DNA of 64,000 nucleotides, from NCBI RefSeq assembly GCF_028657905.1, contig NZ_CP117782.1, forward strand, positions 2,914,001-2,978,000, read 5' to 3'. Below the pieces are notes generated by a model, which was not told where the DNA came from, made no database searches, and was given only the letters and a program-made list of their open reading frames with translations. Source of the stretch: Burkholderia sp. FERM BP-3421. Its GTDB lineage: Bacteria; Pseudomonadota; Gammaproteobacteria; Burkholderiales; Burkholderiaceae. Shown here piece after piece: positions 1 to 9,195 of the stretch (the stretch's first letter is position 1; each line of letters opens with the position of its first letter). A program made the position numbers and the translations under genes.

Positions 1-1296
1 GGCAGCCCGGACACGCCCGTCTCGACCGCGCCGTTCGCGCAGACCCTGCGGCAGAGCGTGCAGTCGCAGCGCCAGGCCAATGCCAACGGCGCGCAGGCGG
101 GCGGCGCGGCGACGCAGTCGAACGGCAGCGCGAGCGCCAACGATCCGAGCGCGCCGACCACCACGCCGACGGCCGGCGCGGGCACGACGACGGGCGGCAC
201 GAAGCCGTCCTCCGGCAAGGACGACGGCAAGACGGGCGACAGCACCGCGCAAACCGCGCCCGATCCCGCCCAGGCCGCCGCGCTCGCCGCCGCCGCGGTC
301 CAGGCGCAACTGCAAGCGCGCCCGGACGCGGCGTCGCAGCCGGTCGACGAAGCCGCGGACGCCGCCGCCTCGATCGCGGATGCGGCCAGCACGCTGGCCG
401 CCAAGCTCGACGCCAAGGCCAACGGCGCCCAGACGGATACGACCGACGCGGCCGGCAGCGCGCCCGCGACGATCCGCGACGCGCTGCAAAGCGCGCTCGA
501 CAAGCTCACGAACGGCGGCCAGGGCGCCGCGGCGCCGACCGTCACCCCCGGCACCGGCGGCGGCAGCAGTGCGGGCGCGGACAGCGCGCCGCTGCGCGCG
601 CCGCTCACCGCCAAGGGGCTGATGGCCGACAAGACGCTCGCCGCCTCGAACGCGACGGCGACCGCCGCCGATACGGCCGCCGCGACCGCCCCGACGGGCG
701 AGGCGAAGCCGGCCGCCGGAGCGCTCACCACGTCGCAGCCGGCCGTCGATTCCGGCCAGGCGTCGCTCGCCGCCGCGAGCGCCGCGCTCCAGCAAAGCGT
801 GCCGACCACGCAACAGGCGGGCGCGGCCGTGGCCGGCACGACCCACGTCGCGCCGCCCGTGGGCGGGCCCGACTGGGCCGACGCGCTGGGCCAGAAGGTC
901 GTGTTCCTGTCGAACGCGCACCAGCAAAGCGCGGAACTCACGCTCAATCCGCCGGATCTCGGGCCGCTGCAGGTCGTGCTGCGGGTGGCCGACAATCATG
1001 CGCACGCGCTGTTCGTGTCGCAGCATGCGCAGGTGCGCGAAGCCGTCGAGGCGGCGCTGCCCAAGCTGCGCGAGGCGATGGAATCGGGCGGGCTCGGGCT
1101 CGGCAGCGCGAGCGTCAGCGACGGTAGCTTCGGCGCCGCGCAGCAGCAGAACCCGCAACAGCAATCGGCGCGCGGACAGGGCGCGCAGCGCGGCTTCGGC
1201 GCGTCGGCGGCCGACGATGGGCTCGGCGACGCCGACGCAACGCTCGCCGGCACGGCGACGCGACGCGTCGTCGGGATGGTCGACACCTTCGCGTAA
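1..1296 (+). CDS. fliK: Flagellar hook-length control protein FliK (5' end outside window)
   Basis: FliK is the secreted molecular ruler that sets hook length and switches the flagellar export gate to filament substrates. The open frame runs from base 1, so the N terminus is missing and 431 residues are visible. The first ~285 are Ala/Thr/Gly-rich low-complexity sequence, as expected of the ruler region. The folded C-terminal hook-control domain follows (about residues 290-385), with the family signature around ELTLNPPDLGPLQVVL. A Gln-rich tail ends the protein. The following gene is on the opposite strand, so this is the end of the flagellar operon here. Family assignment is firm; the true start cannot be seen. 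Confidence 0.9.
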   Translation, partial: GSPDTPVSTAPFAQTLRQSVQSQRQANANGAQAGGAATQSNGSASANDPSAPTTTPTAGAGTTTGGTKPSSGKDDGKTGDSTAQTAPDPAQAAALAAAAVQAQLQARPDAASQPVDEAADAAASIADAASTLAAKLDAKANGAQTDTTDAAGSAPATIRDALQSALDKLTNGGQGAAAPTVTPGTGGGSSAGADSAPLRAPLTAKGLMADKTLAASNATATAADTAAATAPTGEAKPAAGALTTSQPAVDSGQASLAAASAALQQSVPTTQQAGAAVAGTTHVAPPVGGPDWADALGQKVVFLSNAHQQSAELTLNPPDLGPLQVVLRVADNHAHALFVSQHAQVREAVEAALPKLREAMESGGLGLGSASVSDGSFGAAQQQNPQQQSARGQGAQRGFGASAADDGLGDADATLAGTATRRVVGMVDTFA

Positions 1297-1329
1297 GCGA
1301 CGTCGCCGCGCCGCGCCCGCGCGCCGCCA

Positions 1330-2964
1330 TCAGCGGCCGTGCAGCGCGGGCGAGCGCACCGCTTCGCGCCCCTGCCGCGCGGCGACGATGAAGTCCGCCG
1401 CGCGCTCGCCGATCATCACGGTCGGCGCATTCGTGTTGCCGCCGATCAGGGTCGGCATCACCGACGCATCCACCACCCGCAATCCCTCGACTCCGCGCAC
1501 GCGCAATTGCGTGTCGACCACCGCGCGCGCGTCGCTGCCCATCCGGCAGGTGCCGACCGGGTGGTAGATCGTGTCCGCGTGCGCGACGATCGCCGCGCGC
1601 AGCGCGTCGTCGGAATCATCCGGGTGCGTGTACAGCTCGCGGCCGCCCTGCGACGCGAGCGGCTCGGCCGACAGGATCGCGCGCATCGCCTTCGCGCCGC
1701 GCAGCAGCAGCGCGAGATCGCGTTCGTCGCTGAAGAAGCGCGGATCGATCAGCGGCGCGACGCGCGCGTCGCCGCTCGCGAGCGCGACGGTGCCGCGGCT
1801 CTTCGGCCGCAGCGCGCACACGTGCAGCGAATAGCCGAAGCCCCAGTGCATGCGCCGATTGTGGTCATCGACGATCGCGGTGCAGAAATGCAGCTGCAGG
1901 TCGGGCCGGTCGAGCCCGGGCTCGCTCTTGATGAAGCCGCCCGCCTCCGCGACGTTGCTCGACATCATGCCGTCGCGCTTCGACAGATAGCGAAACAATT
2001 GCGGCGTCATTTTCGCGAGGCCGCGCACGCAGATGCCGACGAGCGCGGACGAGTTCACGCGCTTGTTGATGATGAAATCGATATGGTCGATCAGGTTCTC
2101 GCCGACGTCGGGCGCGTCGTGCACAACCGCCACGCCGTGCCGGCGCAGCTGCGCCGCCGGCCCGACGCCCGAGCACATCAGCAGCTGCGGCGTATTGAAC
2201 GCGCCCGCCGCGAGGATCACCTCGGCGCGCGCATCGAGCGTCTCGACGCGGCCGTTCCGCGCGAGTTCGACGCCCGCCGCGCGCTTGCCCTCGAACACGA
2301 CGCGCAGCACGGTCGCGTCGACGATCACGTGCAGGTTGGAACGCTCGCGCCCATAGACATAGGCCCGCGCGACGCTGCAGCGCGCGCCGTCGCGATGCGT
2401 GACCTGATAGAAGCCGACGCCTTCCTGCTGCGCGCCGTTGAAATCGTCGTTGAGCGGATAGCCGGCCGCGTGCGCGGCCGCGATGAATCGTTCGGAGAAC
2501 GGATTGCGAAAGCGCAGGTCCGACACCGTCAGCGGGCCGTCGGCGCCGTGCCATGCGTCGGCGCCGCGCTGGTTGCCTTCCGCCCGGCGGAAATACGGCA
2601 GCACGTCGCGCCAGCCCCAGCCGTCGCAGCCGAGCTGCGCCCACTCATCGTAGTCCTGAGGATGGCCGCGCGTATAGATCATCGCGTTGATCGCACTCGA
2701 TCCGCCCATCCCGCGCCCGCGCGGCTGATAGCCGCGCCGTCCGCCGAGCCCCGGCTGCGGCACCGTCTCGTAGCCGTAGTTGGTGCCGAACTTGAACGGC
2801 ACGAGCGCGGCGATGCCGACCGGCATGTTGACGAGCACGTTGCGCTCGGTGTGCCGGCCCGCCTCGACGAGCGCGATCGTCGCGTCGGGGCACGCGTCCG
2901 CGAGACGACCCGCGAGGCTCGCCCCGCCCGAGCCCCCGCCAACGATGATGTAGTCGTACTGCAT
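1330..2964 (-). CDS. GMC-family FAD-dependent oxidoreductase (choline/alcohol dehydrogenase-like)
   Basis: 544 residues, the usual size of membrane-associated choline/alcohol dehydrogenases such as BetA and AlkJ. The N terminus has the FAD dinucleotide-binding motif YIIVGGGSGGASLAGRL, and the GMC signature lies around GRGMGGSSAINAM. The catalytic His is near residue 468 (IYHPVGTCRMG) and the partner Asn near 512 (GGNTNAPTVMIGERAAD). It probably oxidises a primary alcohol to an aldehyde; the substrate is unknown. It is transcribed away from an acyl-CoA dehydrogenase and an aldehyde dehydrogenase, which suggests a shared oxidation route. BetA itself is less likely because no betB/betI neighbours are present. 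Start chosen at the ATG directly before the FAD motif. Confidence 0.88.
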   Translation of the reverse strand: MQYDYIIVGGGSGGASLAGRLADACPDATIALVEAGRHTERNVLVNMPVGIAALVPFKFGTNYGYETVPQPGLGGRRGYQPRGRGMGGSSAINAMIYTRGHPQDYDEWAQLGCDGWGWRDVLPYFRRAEGNQRGADAWHGADGPLTVSDLRFRNPFSERFIAAAHAAGYPLNDDFNGAQQEGVGFYQVTHRDGARCSVARAYVYGRERSNLHVIVDATVLRVVFEGKRAAGVELARNGRVETLDARAEVILAAGAFNTPQLLMCSGVGPAAQLRRHGVAVVHDAPDVGENLIDHIDFIINKRVNSSALVGICVRGLAKMTPQLFRYLSKRDGMMSSNVAEAGGFIKSEPGLDRPDLQLHFCTAIVDDHNRRMHWGFGYSLHVCALRPKSRGTVALASGDARVAPLIDPRFFSDERDLALLLRGAKAMRAILSAEPLASQGGRELYTHPDDSDDALRAAIVAHADTIYHPVGTCRMGSDARAVVDTQLRVRGVEGLRVVDASVMPTLIGGNTNAPTVMIGERAADFIVAARQGREAVRSPALHGR

Positions 2965-3195
2965 GTCATGTCTCCTTCATGCATGAACAGTAAGCGGCGC
3001 GCGCGCCGTCCGACGGCCTGGTGCGACCTTGTAATGTTCGCGCATTGTAGGAAGCCCGCCCGGCGCGGCGGCGCATCAATTCAAGAGCGATTCCTCTAAA
3101 CGCATCCCCGATCTCACTCTAAGATGAATGTCTTCGCCTTGCGCGCACCAACGCGGCCGCCAGAAGCCGCCCGTCGCGAAACGGGAGAGACAGGC
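2965..3195. promoter_or_regulatory. Divergent intergenic region between GMC oxidoreductase and AidB-like gene
   Basis: A 231-bp gap separates two outward-facing starts, so both promoters must lie here. It is more A+T-rich than the flanking genes, but I see no unambiguous -35/-10 pair or clear operator palindrome. The downstream gene has a purine-rich ribosome-binding site (GGGAGAGA) just before its start at 3196. Confidence 0.4.
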
Positions 3196-4878
3196 ATGCA
3201 CGAACACGTTCTGACAGTCACGCATCAGGTCACGAATCAGGCGCCGCCGCTTGTCGATTACAACGCGTTTGAAACGGACGTCGCGCTCGCCGCCGCGCTG
3301 GAACGCCACGCGGCAGCGTGGTATCGAACGAAGCTCGCCGAGTTGGGCGCCGCGTTGACGACCCCCGAGGCGCTCGCGCTCGCCGAGGCCGCGAACCGCC
3401 ATACCCCCGAACTCGTGACGCACAGCCCGCGCGGCGAACGGATCGACGCGCTCGAATTCCATCCGAGCTGGCATGCGCTGCTCGGCATGGTGCGCGGCGC
3501 GGGCCTGCACGCGCTGCCGTTCGCAACGCCGCGCGCCGGCGCGATGCCGGCCCGCTGCGCCGGCTATTTCCTGCACTCGCAACTCGAATCGGGCTCGCTG
3601 TGCCCGCTCACGATGACCTTCGCGAGCATTCCCGTGTTGCGCCGCGAACCGGCCCTTTTTGAAACGCTGCGCACGCGCCTGTACGCGTGCGAATACGATC
3701 CGCGCGACGCGCCGCTCGAGCAGAAGCGCGCGATCATGGTCGGGATGGGGATGACGGAAAAGCAGGGCGGCTCCGACGTGCGCACGAACACGACCCGTGC
3801 GACGCCGCTCGGCACGGGCGGCCGCGGCGGCGCGTATCGCCTGGTCGGCCACAAATGGTTCTTCTCCGCGCCGCAATGCGACGCGCATCTCGTGCTCGCG
3901 CGCACCGACGCGCATCCGGGTGTGTCGTGCTTCTACGTGCCGCGCTACACGCCCGACGGCGCGAAGAACGCCGTGCAGATCCAGCGCCTGAAGGACAAGC
4001 TCGGCAATCGCTCCAATGCGAGCAGCGAGGTCGAGTTCCTCGACGCCTATGGTCTGATGATCGGCGAGGAGGGGCGCGGCGTGCCGACCATCATCGAAAT
4101 GGCGAACTATACGCGGCTCGATTGCGTGGTCGGCAGCGCTTCGCTGATGCGCATCGCGCTCATCGAGGCGATTCATCATACGCGCCACCGGAGCGCATTC
4201 GGCCGCCTGCTCGTCGAACAACCGCTGATGCGCAATGTGCTCGCCGATCTCGCGCTCGAGTCGGAAGCCGCGACCGTGCTGTTCATGCAGCTCGCGCACG
4301 CGTTCGAGGCGGCCGACGGCGCCGCGCCGCCGGCCCTTGCGCGCGGCTGGCGGCAGATCGTGCTGCCGGCTGCGAAATTCTGGGTCTGCAAGCGCGCGCT
4401 CGCCTTCACCGGCGAGGCGATGGAAGTCTGGGGCGGCAACGGCTACGTCGAGACCGGCCCGATGGCGCGCTTCTATCGCGAGGCGCCCGTCAATTCGATC
4501 TGGGAAGGATCCGGCAACGTGATGTGCCTCGACGTGCTGCGCTCACTCGAGCGCGATCCCGACGCCGCCGCCGCGCTGCTCGACGATTGGCGCGACGACG
4601 CGCGGCGCGACCCGCGCTTCGCCGCCGCGCTCGCCGGGCTCGACGATCTGCTCGCGCTCGCGCCCGAGGCGCGCGAAGCGTGCGCGCGCGGGATCGCCCA
4701 GCGCATCGCGCTGCTCGCGCAGGCCTCGCTGCTGCTGCGCGACGCACCCGCGCCGGTTGCCGACGCGTTCCTCGCGACGCGCCTCGCCGCGTCGAACCAC
4801 GACACCGGGCGCGTGTACGGCACGCTGCCCGCCCGCTTCGACCACGCCGCGCTCGTCGAGCGGGCGTTCCCGGCCTGA
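3196..4878 (+). CDS. Acyl-CoA dehydrogenase, AidB-like
   Basis: 560-residue flavoprotein of the acyl-CoA dehydrogenase superfamily, resembling AidB (541 residues in E. coli) in length and in the N-terminal LVDYNAF.TD motif. The FAD-binding segment MGMTEKQGGSDVRTNTT, the C-terminal segment EAMEVWGGNGYVE, and SIWEGSGNVMCLDVLR with the usual catalytic-region Glu are all visible. AidB proteins bind DNA and protect it from alkylation; others act on isovaleryl-like acyl-CoAs. Which applies here is not decidable. The open frame extends upstream to 3124, but the ATG at 3196 has the better ribosome-binding site (GGGAGAGA) and matches the family N terminus. The next gene starts 32 bp downstream, so they are probably co-transcribed. 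Confidence 0.85.
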   Translation: MHEHVLTVTHQVTNQAPPLVDYNAFETDVALAAALERHAAAWYRTKLAELGAALTTPEALALAEAANRHTPELVTHSPRGERIDALEFHPSWHALLGMVRGAGLHALPFATPRAGAMPARCAGYFLHSQLESGSLCPLTMTFASIPVLRREPALFETLRTRLYACEYDPRDAPLEQKRAIMVGMGMTEKQGGSDVRTNTTRATPLGTGGRGGAYRLVGHKWFFSAPQCDAHLVLARTDAHPGVSCFYVPRYTPDGAKNAVQIQRLKDKLGNRSNASSEVEFLDAYGLMIGEEGRGVPTIIEMANYTRLDCVVGSASLMRIALIEAIHHTRHRSAFGRLLVEQPLMRNVLADLALESEAATVLFMQLAHAFEAADGAAPPALARGWRQIVLPAAKFWVCKRALAFTGEAMEVWGGNGYVETGPMARFYREAPVNSIWEGSGNVMCLDVLRSLERDPDAAAALLDDWRDDARRDPRFAAALAGLDDLLALAPEAREACARGIAQRIALLAQASLLLRDAPAPVADAFLATRLAASNHDTGRVYGTLPARFDHAALVERAFPA

Positions 4879-4910
4879 CGGCCGGCCACACCCGCTGCCA
4901 AGGAGACCCA

Positions 4911-6329
4911 GTGAAAAACGACCTGCCCGATCTCGCCCATCTCGATGCGCTGCTGCGCGACCAGCGCGCCGCGTACCTGCGCGCGCCGTATCCGTCCTGG
5001 GACACGCGCGCGAGCCACCTGCGCGCGCTGCGCGCGATGCTGCTCGACCATCGCGACGCGTTCGCCGAGGCGATCAGCGCCGACTTCGGCCATCGCGCGA
5101 AGGAAGAGGTGCTGCTGTCGGAAGTGTGGCTCGCGAAGGAGGAAATCGACGACGCGCTGCGGCACGGCAAGCGCTGGATGAAGCCGAGCCGCCGCCCGAT
5201 GAGCAAGTGGATGCAGCCGGCGCGCGCGAAGGTGATGCCGCAGCCGCTCGGCGTGGTCGGCATCATCGCGCCGTGGAACTACCCGCTGCTGCTCGCGGCC
5301 TCGCCGCTCGCCTGCGCGCTCGCGGCGGGCAACCGCGCGATCATCAAGATGTCGGAGCTGACGCCGCGCACCGCCGCGCTGTTCGAGCAGCTGATCGCCA
5401 AGACCTTCTCGCGCGACCACGTCGCGGTCGTGAACGGCGACGCCGAGGTGGGCGCGGCGTTCAGCGCGCTGCCCGTCGATCACCTGCTGTTCACCGGCTC
5501 GACCCAGGTCGGCCGTCACGTGATGCGCGCGGCCGCCGAGCATCTGACGCCCGTCACGCTCGAACTGGGCGGCAAGTCGCCCGTGATCGTCGGCCCGCAC
5601 GCGCGCTTCGACGCGGCGGTCGACGCGGTGATCGCCGGCAAGACCCTGAATGCCGGGCAAACCTGCATCGCGCCCGACTACGTGCTGGTGCCGCGCGGCC
5701 AGGAGCAGGCGTTCATCGCGCGGGCGCGGGCGCGGGTCGCGCGCCTGTACCCTGACTTCGCGCGCAACGCCGATTACACCTCGATCGTCTCGGATCGCCA
5801 TTTCGCGCGCCTGCAGCGGCTCGCGGACGAAGCCGAGGCGGCGGGCGCGCAACTGCATCCGCTCGCCGACGTGGCGTCCGACCCGGCGCGGCGGCGCTTC
5901 GTGCCGACCATCGTCACGCAGGCGCCCGACGCGGCAACGCTGATGCAGGAGGAAATCTTCGGGCCGCTGCTGCCGGTCGTTCCGTACGACCGGCTCGACG
6001 ATGCGATCGCGTACATCAATGCGCGGCCGCGGCCGCTCGCGCTGTATTTGTTCGACGAAACGCGGGCGACGGTCGAGCGCGTGATGCGCGACACGATCTC
6101 GGGCGGCGTGACGGTCAACGACACGCTGATGCATATCGCGTGCCTCTCGCTGCCGTTCGGCGGCGTCGGCGCGAGCGGGATGGGCGCGTATCACGGCCAT
6201 GACGGCTTCGTGACGTTCTCGAAGATGAAGCCCGTGCTCACGCAACCCCGCTTCAATACCCGCAATCTGCTCGCGCCGCCTTACGGCAAGCGCTTCGCCT
6301 CGGTCATCAAGATGATGCTGCGGTTCTGA
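4911..6329 (+). CDS. Coniferyl aldehyde dehydrogenase-like NAD(P)+ aldehyde dehydrogenase
   Basis: 472 residues of the short aldehyde dehydrogenase type typified by coniferyl aldehyde dehydrogenase and fatty aldehyde dehydrogenases. Catalytic Cys is near residue 252 (LNAGQTCIAPDY) and the general-base Glu near 218 (TLELGGKSP). The NAD-binding loop is FTGSTQVGRHV. The C terminus ends in a hydrophobic stretch (SVIKMMLRF), seen in membrane-associated members. A GTG start at 4911 is preceded by AAGGAGA. It follows the AidB-like gene closely and probably converts an aldehyde (perhaps produced by the divergent GMC enzyme) to its carboxylate. The coniferyl assignment is by resemblance only. Confidence 0.87.
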   Translation: MKNDLPDLAHLDALLRDQRAAYLRAPYPSWDTRASHLRALRAMLLDHRDAFAEAISADFGHRAKEEVLLSEVWLAKEEIDDALRHGKRWMKPSRRPMSKWMQPARAKVMPQPLGVVGIIAPWNYPLLLAASPLACALAAGNRAIIKMSELTPRTAALFEQLIAKTFSRDHVAVVNGDAEVGAAFSALPVDHLLFTGSTQVGRHVMRAAAEHLTPVTLELGGKSPVIVGPHARFDAAVDAVIAGKTLNAGQTCIAPDYVLVPRGQEQAFIARARARVARLYPDFARNADYTSIVSDRHFARLQRLADEAEAAGAQLHPLADVASDPARRRFVPTIVTQAPDAATLMQEEIFGPLLPVVPYDRLDDAIAYINARPRPLALYLFDETRATVERVMRDTISGGVTVNDTLMHIACLSLPFGGVGASGMGAYHGHDGFVTFSKMKPVLTQPRFNTRNLLAPPYGKRFASVIKMMLRF

Positions 6330-6374
6330 ACCAGGCTCAGGAAGCGGGCCGGCCGGGACGCGGGCGCGCCGCGC

Positions 6375-7406
6375 TCAGACCGGCCACAGCGGCCCTTCCT
6401 GCATCGCGCCGACCTGCTCGCGCAACTCGAGCACGCGCGCTTCCCAATAGCGCGGCGTGTTGAACCACGGGAACGCGGCCGGGAATGCCGGATCGTCCCA
6501 GCGCCGCGCCAGCCAGGCCGCGTAGTGGATGAGGCGCAGCGTGCGCAGCGCCTCGACGAGGTGCAGCTCGCGCGGATCGAATTCGCAGAAATCCTCGTAG
6601 CCCGCCAGCAGGTCCGTCAACGCGCGCGCCGCCTCGGGGCGGTCGCCCGGCAGCAGCAGCCACAGATCCTGGATCGCGGGCGCCATCCGGCTGTCGTCGA
6701 AATCGACGAAGTGCGGGCCGGCGTCGGTCCACAGCACATTGCTCGGATGACAGTCGCCGTGCGCGCGCAGCCTGCGCACGTCGCCCGCGCGCGCGAAGGC
6801 CGCCTCGACGCCCTCCAGCGCGAGCGCAAGCACCGCTTCGTACGCGGGACGCACGTCGTCCGGCACGAGGCTGCCGGACAGCAGGAAATCGCGCGGCGCG
6901 TGGCCGAAGGTCGCGATGTCGAGCGCGGGCCGCGCCGCGTAGTCATGCGTCGCGCCGACCGCATGGATGCGGCCGATGAAGCGGCCGAGCCATTCGAGCG
7001 TGTCGGCCCGGTCGAGATCGGGCGCGCGGCCGCCGCGCCGCTCGAACAGCGCGAAACGGAAACCGTCGAAATGATGCAGCGACGCGCCGTCGAGCACGCG
7101 CGCGGGCACGGCGGGAATCTCGCGCGCCGCCAGCTCGGCGACGAACGCATGCTCTTCGAGAATCGCATCGTCCGACCAGCGATGCGGCCGGTAGAACTTC
7201 GCGACGACGGGTGGGCCGTCCTCGATGCCAACCTGGTAGACCCGGTTTTCGTAGCTGTTGAGCGCGAGCAGGCGGCCGTCGGTGCGCGCGCCCGTGGGCA
7301 TCAGCACGCTGTCGAGCGCATCGAGCACGCATTCCGGCGTGAGGCCGGCAAAAGGCACGCCGGCGCTCGGGCCGGCGGCGGATGAATCAGGAAGGGCATC
7401 GTTCAT
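6375..7406 (-). CDS. srkA: Stress-response serine/threonine protein kinase (SrkA/RdoA/YihE family)
   Basis: 343 residues (YihE is 328). It carries the aminoglycoside-phosphotransferase/choline-kinase-like fold: N-terminal LLALNSYENRVYQVGIEDG and VVAKFYRPHRWSDD, then the Brenner-type catalytic loop HGDCHPSNVLW (about residue 210) and the metal-binding FVDFDDSRMAPAIQDLWLLL. In E. coli the kinase counters stress-induced death and depends on Cpx; here no Cpx or dsbA neighbour is visible. Two in-frame Met codons (7415 and 7406) are possible; the second is used because it opens the conserved region. It converges with the upstream aldehyde dehydrogenase, 45 bp apart. Confidence 0.9.
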   Translation of the reverse strand: MNDALPDSSAAGPSAGVPFAGLTPECVLDALDSVLMPTGARTDGRLLALNSYENRVYQVGIEDGPPVVAKFYRPHRWSDDAILEEHAFVAELAAREIPAVPARVLDGASLHHFDGFRFALFERRGGRAPDLDRADTLEWLGRFIGRIHAVGATHDYAARPALDIATFGHAPRDFLLSGSLVPDDVRPAYEAVLALALEGVEAAFARAGDVRRLRAHGDCHPSNVLWTDAGPHFVDFDDSRMAPAIQDLWLLLPGDRPEAARALTDLLAGYEDFCEFDPRELHLVEALRTLRLIHYAAWLARRWDDPAFPAAFPWFNTPRYWEARVLELREQVGAMQEGPLWPV

Positions 7407-7447
7407 GTCCCGCATTGTGCCGTGCACGGGACCGAAAGACGAGCGCT

Positions 7448-7660
7448 TCAGTGCAGCGCCGCGCCCGCGGGCAGCACCGATTCGCCTGTATCGATCAGGT
7501 CCTCGAGGAAGAAGGGCTCGGTGTTGAGTTCCTTGGAATCGCCGGGCACGCCCGCGTACCAGGTCACCATCGCCATGTCGCCGAGGATGCGCTGGACGAT
7601 GCCGCGCGCGCCCTTGGGCACTGCGATATGAGTGGTACAGACAATCGAACCGACATGCAT
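7448..7660 (-). CDS. Small conserved hypothetical protein (70 aa)
   Basis: A 70-residue soluble acidic protein with no signal peptide or membrane segment. It begins MHVGSIVCTTHIAVPKGARG and contains a VTWYAGVPGDSKELN segment followed by an acidic C terminus. Codon use is G/C-ending in the third position as in neighbouring genes, and a Met start sits at a sensible place. It lies 41 bp upstream of the SrkA-like kinase on the same strand and could be its operon partner. I do not recognise the family. Confidence 0.6.
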   Translation of the reverse strand: MHVGSIVCTTHIAVPKGARGIVQRILGDMAMVTWYAGVPGDSKELNTEPFFLEDLIDTGESVLPAGAALH

Positions 7661-7974
7661 GATGTTCCCCCGCTTTCAGGGCCGGCCGGTGGTCGCCCGG
7701 CCAGGCAAATACACGAAACGCGCGCCGCCGCACGAAGGGCGGTGCTGCGCATCCATTGTCAATCGCGGCTGAAATCGCGAAAAGAGAAAATAGCGCTGAA
7801 TGGGCCGGTGTCCACGCGGATGTCGCCATTCAGCCACGGCCGTCGCATCAGGCTTGCGCGACGGCTTCGCATCATCATAACCTGACAGGTGAGACGGACG
7901 TCTACATCCGTTCGTCGCGCCACCGCAACCGCGCCGTCCGCACACCCCGCCCTCCCGCCGCCCGGAGAACCCGC
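7661..7974. promoter_or_regulatory. Divergent intergenic region with palindrome upstream of MFS gene
   Basis: A 314-bp non-coding stretch between the small 70-aa gene and the MFS transporter. It holds an 11-nt perfect palindrome ACCTGACAGGT at 7880-7890 and, shortly after, an imperfect inverted repeat ACGGA...TCCGT (7894-7911). These look like operator half-sites, but no adjacent regulator gene is present. No gene-like frame convinces me here. Confidence 0.35.
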
Positions 7975-9195
7975 TTGACCGCCGCCCCCGGATCCGCCCG
8001 CTATCTCGAACGCGGCACGCGCGATTACCGGCGGGCCAGCGCCGCGCTGCTGTGCGCGGGCTACGCGACCTTCTCGCTGCTCTACTACGTGCAGCCGCTG
8101 CTGCCCGCGTTCTCCGCGCAGTTCGGCGTGAGCCCCGCGCAGAGCAGCCTCGCGCTGTCGCTGTCGACGGCCGCGCTGGCCGGCGCGATCTTCGTCGCCG
8201 GCTTCGTGTCCGAAGCGCTCGGCCGCCGCCAGTTGATGACCGCGTCGCTGACGCTGTCGGCCCTGCTCACGCTCGGCGCCGCATGCGCGCCGCATTGGTC
8301 ACAGCTGCTCGCGCTGCGCGCGCTCACCGGGCTCGCGCTCGGCGGCGTGCCGGCCGTCGCGATGGCCTATCTCGCCGAAGAGGTGCACCCCGACGGCCTC
8401 GGCCTCGCGATGGGCCTCTATGTCGGCGGCACCGCGATCGGCGGCATGTCCGGGCGGGTCGTCGCCGGCGTGCTGGCCGATCTCGGCTCGTGGCGGATCG
8501 CCGTGGGCGCGACCGGGGTGCTCGGCCTCGCCGCGATGCTCGCGTTCCGCGCGCTGCTGCCGCCGTCGCGCCATTTCACGCCGCGCCGCGGCGTCGGCTT
8601 CGCGCAGCATCGCGCCGCGCTCGTCGGCCATCTCACGCGCCGCCCCGGGCTGCCCGCGCTGTTCGCCACCGGCTTCGTGCTGATGGGCAGCTTCGTCACG
8701 CTCTACAACTACCTCGGCTACCGCCTGCTCGCGCCGCCGTACCGGATGAGCCAGGCGAGCGTCGGCGCGCTGTTCGTGGTCTATCTGGCGGGCGTCGTCG
8801 CCTCGCCCTGGTCCGGTCGCGCGGCCGACCGGCTCGGCCGCGGCCGCGTGCTGATCGCGAGCCTCGGGCTGATGCTCGCGGGCCTCGCGCTCACGCTGCT
8901 GCGTCCCGTGCCCGCGATCGCGGCCGGCCTCGCCTGCGCGACCTTCGGCTTCTTCGCCGGCCATGCGGTCGCGAGCGGCTGGGTCGGCCGCCTCGCGAAC
9001 ACCGGCAAGGGGCAGGCCGCCGCGCTGTATCTGCTCGCCTACTACCTCGGTTCGAGCTTCGTGGGCTGGTTCGGCGGACAGTGCTGGAGCGCGGCCGGCT
9101 GGCGCGGCGTCGTCGCGCTGACCGGCGCGCTGCTGCTGCTCGGGCTGGCGCTCGCGGTCCGGCTGCGGCAACGCGAGCGGCGCGGCCTCGCGTAA
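7975..9195 (+). CDS. Major facilitator superfamily transporter (YnfM-like drug/arabinose efflux type)
   Basis: 406 residues with twelve predicted hydrophobic helices. Helix 1 carries YATFSLLYYVQPLLPAF, characteristic of the YnfM/Bcr-like MFS branch, and the loop 2-3 motif appears as VSEALGRRQLM. Probably a proton-driven exporter of an unknown small molecule. No in-frame ATG fits the first helix; a TTG at 7975 has a GGAGAA ribosome-binding site 5 nt upstream and gives a normal N terminus. Upstream in-frame codons to 7756 look non-coding. The substrate cannot be inferred. Confidence 0.85.
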   Translation: MTAAPGSARYLERGTRDYRRASAALLCAGYATFSLLYYVQPLLPAFSAQFGVSPAQSSLALSLSTAALAGAIFVAGFVSEALGRRQLMTASLTLSALLTLGAACAPHWSQLLALRALTGLALGGVPAVAMAYLAEEVHPDGLGLAMGLYVGGTAIGGMSGRVVAGVLADLGSWRIAVGATGVLGLAAMLAFRALLPPSRHFTPRRGVGFAQHRAALVGHLTRRPGLPALFATGFVLMGSFVTLYNYLGYRLLAPPYRMSQASVGALFVVYLAGVVASPWSGRAADRLGRGRVLIASLGLMLAGLALTLLRPVPAIAAGLACATFGFFAGHAVASGWVGRLANTGKGQAAALYLLAYYLGSSFVGWFGGQCWSAAGWRGVVALTGALLLLGLALAVRLRQRERRGLA

